A stretch of 64,000 bases of DNA from an uncultured Verrucomicrobiota bacterium (GTDB lineage: Bacteria > Verrucomicrobiota > Verrucomicrobiia > Limisphaerales > UBA9464): positions 1-64,000 of the forward strand of contig CAIWAH010000183.1 in assembly GCA_903910585.1 (NCBI GenBank), read 5' to 3'. Positions 1 to 8,593 of this stretch are shown piece by piece. Under the pieces are notes generated by a model. The model did no database searches. It was not told the DNA's origin and saw nothing but the letters and a program-made list of their open reading frames with translations. How positions within the stretch are numbered: position 1 is the first letter of the stretch; the number at the start of each line of letters is the position of its first letter. The position numbers and the translations under genes were made by a program.

Positions 1-108
1 ATTTACCGTTTAGGTCTTCTCGTTGTCCGACCTTTCGTCGAAGCGCGGAAAGAAATACTTTCAGGCCCCCAACCTGTAAAGCCCTTTCCAAAAGTTTTTG
101 AAGACTGG

Positions 109-2175
109 TCAGTGAACCTTTGCTTGGGTCACTTCAGCTTCGAGCTCTGTTGGCATCTTTTCGTAGTGATCGATGACTTCTGCATGAACGCCTTGGCCGC
201 TAGTCAATGCGCGCACGACCGTGGCGTATTTGTGGAGTTCCCGCTGGGGCACCAACGCCTTGAGGACTTGCAATGCGCCTTCGGCCTCCATCGTGACGAT
301 CCGACCACGACGTCCAGATAGGTCGCCAACGATCTTCCCGACATACTCCTCGGGTATTCGAACCTCGACCGCCATGATTGGCTCAAGAATACATGGCTGC
401 GCAGCAGCAACGGCTTCACGAAAGGCCTGAAATCCGGCCGTTTGGAATGCGATGTCCTTTGAGTCGACTGGGTGCATTTTCCCATCGAAGAAGTCTACCT
501 TCACATCCACCACGCGGTAGCCGGCAACAACCCCTCCAGCAGCCGCCGCAAGAACCCCCTTCTCAACAGACGGGACAAAGCTTCGGTCCACGTTCTGTCC
601 GATCAGCGATTCTGAAAAGAGAAGTCCGGAGTCCCTCTCCGCTGGCTCCACTCTCAGCCAAACCTCCGCAAACTGGCCCGCGCCTCCCGTTTGCTTTTTG
701 TGCCGGTATCTGGACTCGGCCTTTGCACGAATCGTTTCCCGGTAGGGAATTCTCGGCTCGGTCAATTGGACGTGCACGCCGAACCTGCGGCGCAACCGGT
801 CCGCAACGACCTCCAGGTGGAGGTCTCCCTGAGCAGACAGCACTGTCTGGTGAAGCTCTCCGTCGTATGCGTAGCCAAATGTCGGATCCTCTTCGTGAAG
901 GGCGGCCAGTCCTGCGGCGATTTTCTGTTCTTCCCCCATTGCTTCGCAAACGAGCGCCGCATGAATGTTGGGCTTTGGATACTCTATGCGAGCAAGCAGC
1001 ACCGGTTGTTTCGGGCTGCACAGCGTGTTGCCAGTATGCGTGTCCTTTAGTTTCACAGTCGCGCCAATATCGCCGGGTCCCAATTCGTTCACCATTTCTC
1101 GACTGCGCCCATTGAGCACGAACATTTGCCCGATTCGCTCGGTCGTTCGTCGCTCCGAATTCAGCAAATCATCGCCGGTCCGCGCCGTTCCGGAGTAGAC
1201 CCTGAAGAACGACAACTCGCCGAAGTGTTCTTCGGACATGGTCTTGAACACATATAGGGTGGGCCGAGTATCATCCAAATTGACTGCTACCGGTTGGCCC
1301 TCATCTCCGAGGCCGACCACCTGCTTTCGATCCACTGGTGATGAGCCGTATTTCGCAATGAAGTCCATGAGCCGCGCCACGCCAATGTTCCTCGTCGCGC
1401 AGGTGCAGAAAACCGGAATGAACAGTTCGCGCTGAACCGCGGAGTGAATCCCAGACCGAAACTCTTCTTCCGAAAGGGAGCCTTGCTCGAAGAAGTGATC
1501 CATCAAGGTGTCATCGGACTCCGCAATGTGCTCGATCAATTCCCGATGAAGCTCCTTAACCCGATCGGCAAGTTCGCCAGAAGCGGGCTCCTCTACATAC
1601 TTGCCGGTCCCGTCGGTGGAATAGGTTACCACTTCGCTCCGCAACACATCCAAGACCCTGACAAGTTCGGGACCGGCATCAATCGGCAACGACAGCGGGA
1701 ACACGTGTCGGCCATAGTGCTGGCGGGCCTGCTCGAGCACCCGATCAAAACTGGCGTTCGGTTTGTCCACCGCGTTGATGACCACAACCTTTGGCAGACC
1801 GAAATGGCTGGCATAATCCCACACCCGCTCCGTTCCGATCCCGAAGCCGTGGACCGCATGAAGGACGACCAATGCAAAGTCTCCCACCCTCAGCGGACCG
1901 ATGGTTTCGCCGACAAAGTCCGGATAGCCCGGTGTGTCCATGATGTTGAACTTCTTGTCGCGCCACTCGCAGTGCAGCAGCGACGTTTGGGTCGAAATCT
2001 GACGTTGGCGTTCGCTGGTATGGTAGTCGGAAACGATGGTCCCGGCCTCAATCGAGCCCATCCGCGGAATCACTCCCGCACACGCCAGCATGGCTTCCGT
2101 CAGCATGGTTTTTCCGGCCGACGCATGGCCGACCACAGCGAAGTTTCTGATCTGGGAGGGGGTGTAGGTCTTCAT
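109..2175 (-). CDS. Elongation factor G-like translational GTPase (paralogue)
   Basis: This 688-residue protein has the full EF-G layout: GTPase domain, then domains II to V. The G1 loop is at residues 16-23 (GHASAGKT) and G3 at 80-83 (DTPG). Domain IV/V motifs include EPIMAVEVRIPEE and GDLSGRRGRI. The G4 motif is NAVD at 134-137 instead of NKxD, and the usual GHVDH/AHIDAGKT form of G1 is altered. This fits an EF-G-like paralogue rather than the housekeeping FusA, and no ribosomal protein or tuf genes lie beside it. The ATG at 2175 was chosen because it begins right before the conserved RNFAVVGH block and has a GAGAAAG-like ribosome site. A start 24 codons upstream is open but lacks homology-like sequence. 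Role in translation or ribosome rescue is inferred from the family. Confidence 0.85.
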   Translation of the reverse strand: MKTYTPSQIRNFAVVGHASAGKTMLTEAMLACAGVIPRMGSIEAGTIVSDYHTSERQRQISTQTSLLHCEWRDKKFNIMDTPGYPDFVGETIGPLRVGDFALVVLHAVHGFGIGTERVWDYASHFGLPKVVVINAVDKPNASFDRVLEQARQHYGRHVFPLSLPIDAGPELVRVLDVLRSEVVTYSTDGTGKYVEEPASGELADRVKELHRELIEHIAESDDTLMDHFFEQGSLSEEEFRSGIHSAVQRELFIPVFCTCATRNIGVARLMDFIAKYGSSPVDRKQVVGLGDEGQPVAVNLDDTRPTLYVFKTMSEEHFGELSFFRVYSGTARTGDDLLNSERRTTERIGQMFVLNGRSREMVNELGPGDIGATVKLKDTHTGNTLCSPKQPVLLARIEYPKPNIHAALVCEAMGEEQKIAAGLAALHEEDPTFGYAYDGELHQTVLSAQGDLHLEVVADRLRRRFGVHVQLTEPRIPYRETIRAKAESRYRHKKQTGGAGQFAEVWLRVEPAERDSGLLFSESLIGQNVDRSFVPSVEKGVLAAAAGGVVAGYRVVDVKVDFFDGKMHPVDSKDIAFQTAGFQAFREAVAAAQPCILEPIMAVEVRIPEEYVGKIVGDLSGRRGRIVTMEAEGALQVLKALVPQRELHKYATVVRALTSGQGVHAEVIDHYEKMPTELEAEVTQAKVH

Positions 2176-2438
2176 ATCACAAATTCTTTCTCGGCCAAAG
2201 GCGCCGGATGGAAGCCGCGAGTCACAGCTTTGATTCAAGCGCAGCATTGAGGCGAAGTTTCCAAGCGGTCCAGCAGATCAAGCGGCTGGGTAAGCCTTCG
2301 CCAAAATATGCCGAGGCCGGCTCGCTAACGTCCGCCATGGTGACGGTCGACAACCACCTTACACGTGGCGCGCTTGGTCTTTGTCCACGCCGGACCGGTT
2401 GCACCCAGGTCGGCGCCCCGTCATCATCTTGAGATTCC

Positions 2439-3728
2439 ATGACGCGAATTTCCCGCATGACGGTGGAGGACATCCGGTTCCCGACATCGCAGCACTTGGA
2501 CGGATCGGATGCGATGAACCTCGATCCCGATTATTCCTCGGCCTACGTGGTTCTTCACACAGACAACTCCCAGGGCCTAGCAGGCCACGGATCGGCGTTT
2601 ACCATCGGCCGGGGAAACAACGTGGTATGTGAAGCCATCCGGGCCCACGAGCACCTCGTCGTCGGCCGCACGCTCGAAGAGTTCATCTGCTCACCCGGTG
2701 AATTCTGGCGTTCACTCAACGGCGACTCACAACTTCGCTGGATTGGTCCTGACAAGGGAGCCGTTCACATGGCTCTCGCCGCCGTCGTAAACGCCCTCTG
2801 GGACCTTTACGCCAAGGCAGCCGGACTGCCCTTGTGGCAACTGATCAGTGGTTTCACGCCGGAACAGTTCGTGCGCTGCATTGATTTTCGCTACCTAGCC
2901 GATGCGTTGACCGCGGAGGAGGCGCTCGACCTGTTGGCCCGCTGCGAGTCAGGCAAATCCGACCGCATCGAACGACTTCAACGCGAAGGTTATCCGGCCT
3001 ACACCACCAGTGCCGGTTGGTTGGGCTATCCCGACGACAAGATCCGTCGGCTCTGTCGGCAGGCCGTCGCCGAAGGATGGACCCATATCAAAATCAAAGT
3101 TGGGCGGGATCTTCAGGACGACTTGCGCCGGTTGCAGATCATCCGCGAGGAGATCGGTTGGGATCGAAAGCTGATGGTGGACGCCAACCAAGTCTGGGAT
3201 GTCCCGCAGGCGATTCGCTGGATGCAGGAACTTGCCCCCTTCAAGCCTTGGTGGATCGAGGAGCCTACCTCGCCGGATGATGTCCTCGGACACGCGGCCA
3301 TTGCGCGGGCTCTCGATCCGCTTGGGATTGGAGTGGCCACGGGCGAACACGGGATGAACCGGGTGCTTTTCAAGCAACTGCTTCAGGCCCGGGCCATTTC
3401 GTTCTGCCAGATCGATTCCTGCCGGGTTGGCGGTGTGAACGAGAATCTCGCGATCATGCTGATGGCCGCGAAGTTTGGCGTCCCCGTGTGTCCGCATGCC
3501 GGGGGGGTGGGTCTTTGCGAATTCGTCCAGCACCTGTCGATGGTGGATTACGTCGCCATCAGCGGCACATGGGACAACCGCGTCTGCGAATTCGTTGACC
3601 ATCTTCACGAGCATTTCGTGGATCCATGCCGCATTCGGCAGGGGCGATACCTTGCCCCGCAACTGCCCGGACACAGCACGGAGATGCGCCTCGAGAGCAG
3701 ACGGCAGTTCGCCTTCCAACGCGGCTGA
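2439..3728 (+). CDS. L-fuconate dehydratase-like enolase superfamily enzyme
   Basis: This 429-residue protein belongs to the mandelate-racemase branch of the enolase superfamily and most resembles L-fuconate dehydratase, which removes water from L-fuconate to give 2-keto-3-deoxy-L-fuconate in fucose breakdown. The N-terminal capping domain carries the block RFPTS...LDGSDAMN typical of FucD/ENOSF1. In the barrel the KxK motif is at 218-220, metal ligands are Asp248, Glu274 and Glu303, and the Asp326/His353 acid-base dyad is present (VCPHAGGVG). All catalytic residues expected for the family are visible. The gene stands alone, with no fucose transporter or aldolase next to it, so the substrate is assigned only by motif similarity. 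An internal ATG at 2457 is an alternative start. Confidence 0.85.
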   Translation: MTRISRMTVEDIRFPTSQHLDGSDAMNLDPDYSSAYVVLHTDNSQGLAGHGSAFTIGRGNNVVCEAIRAHEHLVVGRTLEEFICSPGEFWRSLNGDSQLRWIGPDKGAVHMALAAVVNALWDLYAKAAGLPLWQLISGFTPEQFVRCIDFRYLADALTAEEALDLLARCESGKSDRIERLQREGYPAYTTSAGWLGYPDDKIRRLCRQAVAEGWTHIKIKVGRDLQDDLRRLQIIREEIGWDRKLMVDANQVWDVPQAIRWMQELAPFKPWWIEEPTSPDDVLGHAAIARALDPLGIGVATGEHGMNRVLFKQLLQARAISFCQIDSCRVGGVNENLAIMLMAAKFGVPVCPHAGGVGLCEFVQHLSMVDYVAISGTWDNRVCEFVDHLHEHFVDPCRIRQGRYLAPQLPGHSTEMRLESRRQFAFQRG

Positions 3729-3998
3729 GCCGATGTCCACGTCGGGCGTCCGACCCCTTGGCTATTCTGCCTCGAAGAATTCAACGAACCGGCTTCCACC
3801 TGGCGGAACCGCAATCTCGACCGTTTTTCCTCCGGCAATATTTTCAACGGTTTCCCACTCTTCGGCTGCTCCCCTGCGGAATCTGGGGGCAAGCGTCACC
3901 CGCGCCGAGCGACGAATTCATCCGAGACCTGCTGAAACAATCCTGCCCTGCCGCGGGTGTTCGTGGCACGCTGGCCCCGTCCGCGGACGGGCAATCGG

Positions 3999-4544
3999 AT
4001 GAACGACCCGGCCCAGTTCGAACAAATGGTCCTGGCCTACCAGGATATGGTCTTCACCACGGCTCTGCGCATCCTCGGCAACGAAACCGAAGCGCAGGAC
4101 GTGGCGCAGGAGGCTTTTGTCCGGGCTTGGAACCACTGGCACGAATTGTCCGGAAGCCAAACCATCGGGGGCTGGCTAAAAACCGTCACCCGTAACCTAT
4201 GCCTCAATCATCTTGAGCGTTACCGTTCACGATGGAAGATGTTCAGCGATCTGAGCTCCGAAGACGAAGAAGGCGACACCCGTGAGGTCGATTTTGCCGC
4301 GCCGGAAACGCTGGATCAGACCCTGCTGACTGCCGATCAACAGGAGCTGATCGAAGAAGCATTGGCCAAACTCCCTGCCGATCAGCGGGTTGCCTTGGCT
4401 CTCTACCACTTCGAAGACATGGACTACGCCGACATCGCGAAACAGCTCGGCGTTTCGCTCGGCAAGGTGAAGACCGACATTTTTCGGGCCCGCGAGGCCC
4501 TGCGAAAAAAACTGCAACCATCCCGCGACTCAGTGGGTGTATGA
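3999..4544 (+). CDS. ECF-type RNA polymerase sigma factor
   Basis: This 181-residue sigma-70 family protein has only regions 2 and 4. Region 2 is seen in the block from AYQDMVFTTALRILGN to AQEAFVRAW, and region 4 in LPADQRVALALYHFEDMDY followed by the helix-turn-helix ADIAKQLGVSLGKVKTDIFRARE. An acidic linker (SSEDEEGD) joins them. The ATG at 3999 starts just before region 2; an upstream in-frame ATG at 3957 would add 14 residues with no sigma similarity. It heads a compact operon: its stop overlaps the start of a 39-codon ORF, which overlaps a membrane protein gene. That arrangement is typical of a sigma factor with its membrane-bound regulator. Confidence 0.92.
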   Translation: MNDPAQFEQMVLAYQDMVFTTALRILGNETEAQDVAQEAFVRAWNHWHELSGSQTIGGWLKTVTRNLCLNHLERYRSRWKMFSDLSSEDEEGDTREVDFAAPETLDQTLLTADQQELIEEALAKLPADQRVALALYHFEDMDYADIAKQLGVSLGKVKTDIFRAREALRKKLQPSRDSVGV

Positions 4545-4660
4545 AGATGACGACGATGAATTCGCCACAAAAACCAAGGGAGGCGGGAAGCAGCCTTCAG
4601 AGGGAAGCTCTCCTTCAGAAGCCTGCTTCGGGCGTCCCGGCGCGAAAGGAACTCGAATGA
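4541..4660 (+). CDS. 39-residue ORF coupled between sigma factor and membrane gene
   Basis: A 39-codon ORF begins at an ATG that overlaps the sigma factor stop (ATGA at 4541-4544). Its TGA at 4658-4660 overlaps the ATG of the next gene in the same way. The peptide is polar and basic, starting MKMTTMNSPQKPREAGSS and ending in ARKELE. I do not recognise a family. The two exact 4-base overlaps, in an operon otherwise spaced the same way, are the main argument that it is translated; it could serve mainly to couple translation of its neighbours. It overlaps a possible longer start (4537) of the downstream gene in another frame. Confidence 0.5.
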   Translation: MKMTTMNSPQKPREAGSSLQREALLQKPASGVPARKELE

Positions 4661-5145
4661 AATCGAACCGCGAACCCAACGACCCGCTCGCACGCTGGAC
4701 CGACCAAACGCTCCGTCAGCTTCCCGGCCGGCGTGCACCCGGAACCCTGCTGCCTCAAGTCATGGCAGCGATCGCCCGCCAACGGGCCTTGCCGTGGTAT
4801 CAGCAACCGTGGTTCCGCTGGCCGCGTCATTTCCAGATGCTGGCGTTCGCGCTGTCGCTTGGGTTGGTCGCGGGATTGGCGTGGCTGGTGATTCCGCATG
4901 GCGACATCGCCACACTGGCCGCCGCCAAACAGGCCGCCCTTCAGTCGGAGATGATCAAACCGGTGGTCTCCACAGTCAGCACCACGTCGGATTTTTTGGG
5001 CACCCTTGGACACGCCGGACGACTTTTGGTTGGCACGCTTCCCAATTGGACGGCCGCGGCGCTGTTGGGCGGCCTCGCGTTCCTATGGTGCTCCACCTTG
5101 GGCTTGGGAACCGCCGCGTGGCGCCTCGCCTCCCCTCAGCGCTGA
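4657..5145 (+). CDS. Two-helix membrane protein, possible anti-sigma regulator
   Basis: This 162-residue protein starts with a polar N-terminal region (MKSNREPNDPLARWTDQTL), has a first membrane helix (MLAFALSLGLVAGLAWLVI, about residues 66-84), an outer loop, and a second helix near the C-terminus (AAALLGGLAFLWCSTLGLG). The ATG at 4657 has a good ribosome site (AAGGA, 7 bases upstream) and overlaps the stop of the preceding 39-codon ORF. A start at 4537 would add 40 low-complexity residues and is less likely. Its position directly after an ECF sigma factor suggests it is the cognate anti-sigma factor or stress sensor. No zinc-binding anti-sigma motif (HxxxCxxC) is present, so this role is inferred from context only. 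Confidence 0.7.
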   Translation: MKSNREPNDPLARWTDQTLRQLPGRRAPGTLLPQVMAAIARQRALPWYQQPWFRWPRHFQMLAFALSLGLVAGLAWLVIPHGDIATLAAAKQAALQSEMIKPVVSTVSTTSDFLGTLGHAGRLLVGTLPNWTAAALLGGLAFLWCSTLGLGTAAWRLASPQR

Positions 5146-5163
5146 CCTCTTCGCAAACGACCG

Positions 5164-6924
5164 ATGAAATCAATCTTAAGAACTGGACCAGCCACCGCGC
5201 TCACCGTGGCGATTGCGTTGTGCGCGCTGATCTCCCGACCGTATCCCGCAGTGGGAGCGGAACCTGACCGCATTGCGGCAGCCGCCGACGCGGCGGCGGA
5301 GAAGGCCTTGGCCCAGGTCGAATCCGCGCTCGACCTCGTGGAACAACCGCCCGAAGAAATGGACGCGGAAATCCCCGAGGAGGATCTCGCCGACTGGGGT
5401 GACCGGCCCGAGGAAACCGGCAAAGGCATTCAGGCGACCGGCCATTCCGTTCGAGTGAAGGCAGGCCAGGTGGTTCCTGAGGTCGTCGTCACCAAAGGTT
5501 CCGCAACCATTGATGGTGAAGTGACCGGTGACGTCGTCGTCGTTCTGGGCAAAGCCCAAATAAACGGCCGGGTTTGGGGATCGGTGGTCAATGTCGGTCA
5601 TGGAATCATTCTGGGCCCGGGAGCGAAGATCAGAGGGGACGCTGTCGGCGTGCTGGGTGGCGTCCACATGAAGACCAATTCCCTGATTGCCGGCCAAGCG
5701 GTCGGAATCATTGGTGGGATTACCAAACAGGAAGGTGCAACCGTAGGCGGGGATGAAATTCCAGTCGGCAGCTTTTCGGGGCCGGACGGATTGCCCGAGC
5801 CGATCAAGCGGGCCTTGGAATTGAACCTTAGGGAACTGGTGCTGTTGGGGCGCCCGCTTTCGCTCAATGTCAGTTGGGTATGGGTCGTATTCGCCATCTT
5901 CACGGGAATCTACCTGCTCTTGGGGCTGATCTTCCCATCAGCCTGCGAATTGACCGCGGATGTGCTTCGCAATCGCGCGCTTACGTCGGCCGTCGTCGGC
6001 CTGTTGATGGTGCCCTTGGTTCCGCTCGTGTTGATCCTGATGTCGGTCACGGGGGTGTTGCTCATCGCTGTGCCATTCGTGGCGGCCGCGCTGTTTCTGG
6101 GTGGGTTGGTCGGAAAAGCGGCCCTCCTTTTGGGGCTCGGTCTGGCGGTTGGCCGCGGATTTAAGACTCAGTTTCCGGTCTTGGTGGCAATCCTGGTGGG
6201 CGCGGCGGTGCTGGCGCTGCTGTATTTGATTCCCTTCCTCGGCTTGGTGGTCATGAAGTTCACCGATGTCTGGGCTTTGGGGGCAGCCACGGTGGCACTG
6301 TTCATCGGTTTTCGCCGGGAACGCCCGCTGGCAGCGGCGGCCGCAGAAGCTTCCGCGACGGCACCAATTCCGAACCCGACCGGGTTTGCGCCTGCTCCGG
6401 AGGCCTCCGCCTCTTCCGCCTTCGCTTCAAGCTCTTCCGCTTCTTCCGGACCAATCTCAACAACCCCAACTGAACCGCTGAGCGCTCCGGCCGCCGGGCC
6501 CGAAATCAGCAGTGCTTCACCACTCATTCCAGCCGCTCCAGAGGCGCTGACCTTGCCCCGGGTGGGCTTCAAGGATCGTTTCTGGGCGACCTGCATAGAC
6601 TGGCTGGTCTTGGCCATCGTGTGCGGTCCCACCGGGCTGATGGGGTTCTTCATGTTCGTGTTCCCGCTCTACTTCGCCGCGATGTGGGTTTGGAAGGGAA
6701 CGACCATTGGCGGCATCGTGCTCCGGTTGCGGGTGGTCCGGTTGGACGGCCGCCGGATGGACTGGCCCACCGCGGGAGTCCGCGCTGTCGGCGCCTTGGT
6801 GGGATCGATGGCGGGCGGCTTGGGATATTTCTGGGCGGGCTGGGACTCTGAAAAACAGGGCTGGCACGACAAGATTGCCGGCACCGTCGTGGTGAAGTCC
6901 GCCACCGTGCAACCGCTCATCTGA
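5164..6924 (+). CDS. Bactofilin-like repeat and RDD-domain membrane protein
   Basis: This 586-residue protein has four parts. A signal peptide occupies about residues 1-32 (ends YPAVGA). A beta-helix-like stretch at about 100-190 has short glycine-valine repeats of the polymer-forming (bactofilin) type, such as ATIDGEVTGDVVVVLG and GRVWGSVVNVG. A block of four or more hydrophobic helices covers about 235-380. After an Ala/Ser/Pro-rich linker, an RDD domain forms the C-terminus: GFKDRFWATCIDWL, then GTTIGGIVLRLRVVRLDG and KQGWHDKIAGTVVV. It lies 18 bases after the membrane gene of the sigma operon and is probably its last gene. Similar proteins may act in envelope stress or ion homeostasis, but no function is established here. 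Confidence 0.75.
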   Translation: MKSILRTGPATALTVAIALCALISRPYPAVGAEPDRIAAAADAAAEKALAQVESALDLVEQPPEEMDAEIPEEDLADWGDRPEETGKGIQATGHSVRVKAGQVVPEVVVTKGSATIDGEVTGDVVVVLGKAQINGRVWGSVVNVGHGIILGPGAKIRGDAVGVLGGVHMKTNSLIAGQAVGIIGGITKQEGATVGGDEIPVGSFSGPDGLPEPIKRALELNLRELVLLGRPLSLNVSWVWVVFAIFTGIYLLLGLIFPSACELTADVLRNRALTSAVVGLLMVPLVPLVLILMSVTGVLLIAVPFVAAALFLGGLVGKAALLLGLGLAVGRGFKTQFPVLVAILVGAAVLALLYLIPFLGLVVMKFTDVWALGAATVALFIGFRRERPLAAAAAEASATAPIPNPTGFAPAPEASASSAFASSSSASSGPISTTPTEPLSAPAAGPEISSASPLIPAAPEALTLPRVGFKDRFWATCIDWLVLAIVCGPTGLMGFFMFVFPLYFAAMWVWKGTTIGGIVLRLRVVRLDGRRMDWPTAGVRAVGALVGSMAGGLGYFWAGWDSEKQGWHDKIAGTVVVKSATVQPLI

Positions 6925-7024
6925 TACCGGCGTCCAAAGCGGAAGGCCGCGATCAGCGGCAATTTGGACTTGCCCCGTCCGTAGCGAATGGCGAAGCACT
7001 TGGGCGCCCCCCCTCGCCCTGAGC

Positions 7025-7384
7025 ATGAAGCCGTTTGCCGCGCTCTCCAACCGCAGCAAAGCGTCCACATGGACGTTGCTGGCCCGGAAATGCCGCTTCC
7101 AGGCGGCCGCGATGGCGACGGCAGCCGACCTGAGCCTCGGCCACCTCCGTCGGCTCTGTCAGGAAGTGTTTGGTGAGTCGTTGGGAGAGTGGCTGCGCCG
7201 CGAACGCATGGTGGCCGCCCGTCAACTGCTGCGGGAGAACCGGTCCGTCAAGGAAACCATGGAAACGCTCGGTTACCGGCACCGTCGCCAATTCATAAGG
7301 GATTTTCGGAGCGCCTACGACGTATTGCCAACCGATTGGCTCCGGGCGCATTTCCCCTCGGCCCGCCGGGAAAGTGGCGGCTAG
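7025..7384 (+). CDS. Short AraC-type DNA-binding protein
   Basis: This 119-residue protein consists almost entirely of an AraC/XylS helix-turn-helix domain (about residues 30-110). The first HTH is seen in AADLSLGHLRRLCQEVFG and the second in RSVKETMETLGYRHRRQFIRDFR. The usual N-terminal sensor or dimerisation domain is missing, so it is either a stand-alone regulator or the surviving end of a longer one. The ATG at 7025 was taken as the start; the region before it gives no AraC-like sequence in any frame. It follows the RDD gene by 100 bases on the same strand, and its target is unknown. Confidence 0.7.
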   Translation: MKPFAALSNRSKASTWTLLARKCRFQAAAMATAADLSLGHLRRLCQEVFGESLGEWLRRERMVAARQLLRENRSVKETMETLGYRHRRQFIRDFRSAYDVLPTDWLRAHFPSARRESGG

Positions 7385-7507
7385 GAAGAGAATCGGCCGA
7401 TAATTTCCACGAAATGTTCAGCCGAGTAACATCTTTGCCCTAGGCAAATGCAGTTTCCGTGAGAAACTCAACCAGAAGTAAATTTCGCTGAACCTCCCCC
7501 AACAAAG

Positions 7508-7562
7508 ACCCCTCTCTGTCGTGGCTTCCCCCGAGTGCGATGGAGAGGGGTTCCTCGTTTTT
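7508..7562 (+). terminator. Possible intrinsic terminator
   Basis: A 9-base stem (ACCCCTCTC at 7508-7516 pairing with GAGAGGGGT at 7543-7551) is followed by TCCTCGTTTTT. The loop of about 26 bases is long, so folding is less certain. It sits between the AraC-like gene and the next ORF and would end the upstream transcript. Confidence 0.4.
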
Positions 7563-7648
7563 GCCGCCCGTCGATCGATGCACAACGTCCCATTGTCGCC
7601 TTGCGCCCGCCATCGTTCCACCATTCAATCTCGCCACTTCCCGCAGTT

Positions 7649-8473
7649 ATGAAACAAATCCGCCGATTCTCTGCTCTCTTCGCCGCCGCTTTGACCTGGG
7701 CTGGCGTCCATGCCGCCGACCTCAACCAGCAGCTGGGGCTCCAAACTTGGACCCTTCGCAACCTGAAGTTCGACCAAGTGGTCGAGTTCGCGAAAAAGCA
7801 CGGCATCAAGAACCTGCAGATGATCGGCAACCACATGGATCCGAAGGCGCCGATCGAGGAAACCAAGCGCAAGAAGGCCGTCCTCGATGCCGCCGGACTG
7901 AAGGTTTACACCTTTGGAGTGGCCGGCACCTCGCTCGACAAGGAGGAGAATCGCAAGCTGTTCGAGTTCGCCAAACTGTTGGACATCAAGGTCATCGTGG
8001 TTGAGCCCGGTGATTTCAAGATTTTCGACAACCTGGAAGAGCTGGTGAAGGAATACGACATCAAGATCGCCATCCACAACCACGGCATTCGGTCGCTTTA
8101 CGGAAATCCCGCCGTTGTCCGTGCGTTACTCAAACACCGCGACCCCCGGATGGGCGTCTGCATGGACGCTGGTTGGATCGCCTCCACGGGCATGGATCCC
8201 ACCCGGATCTTCAAGGAATACGATGGCCGCGTGTTTGACATCCACCTGAAGGACAAGCGCGTCGAGAAAACCCAGGGCGACGACGTCGCTTTTGACACCA
8301 ACATTGGTGAAGGTCAGGGAAAATTGGCCAACCTGCTGGCCGAGCTCAAGAAGACCGGCTGGTCCGGTGTGATGGCCATCGAAACCGATAGCAACGAGTT
8401 CGCCAAGAATCCGGACGACTTCGTCGCCAAGGCAAAAGCGTTCGTCGAAAAGACTGCCGCCGGCCTCAACTGA
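7649..8473 (+). CDS. Secreted TIM-barrel sugar-isomerase/AP-endonuclease-family-2 protein
   Basis: This 274-residue protein has a signal peptide (MKQIRRFSALFAAALTWAGVHAAD, cleavage near residue 22) followed by a xylose-isomerase-like TIM barrel. Likely metal ligands are visible at strand ends: Glu in VVEPGD, His in IHNHG, Asp in CMDAGW, His in DIHLKDKR and Glu in AIETDS. This set is typical of the AP endonuclease family 2 fold used by sugar isomerases and epimerases. Export by Sec suggests it acts on a sugar in the periplasm. The ATG at 7649 is the start because it begins the signal peptide; the open frame reaches back to 7535 without one. The substrate cannot be told from sequence. Confidence 0.82.
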   Translation: MKQIRRFSALFAAALTWAGVHAADLNQQLGLQTWTLRNLKFDQVVEFAKKHGIKNLQMIGNHMDPKAPIEETKRKKAVLDAAGLKVYTFGVAGTSLDKEENRKLFEFAKLLDIKVIVVEPGDFKIFDNLEELVKEYDIKIAIHNHGIRSLYGNPAVVRALLKHRDPRMGVCMDAGWIASTGMDPTRIFKEYDGRVFDIHLKDKRVEKTQGDDVAFDTNIGEGQGKLANLLAELKKTGWSGVMAIETDSNEFAKNPDDFVAKAKAFVEKTAAGLN

Positions 8474-8593
8474 CACCCTCGGCAGGCCTGAACCGACTCG
8501 CCGCCGGGGATGAAGCGCCCGGAAAACGCGAATTGCGTCCGTCCCCTGCCCTTCTCTAGGCTGGCAGGAGTCAGCAAGTTCGTTGCTGCTGCG

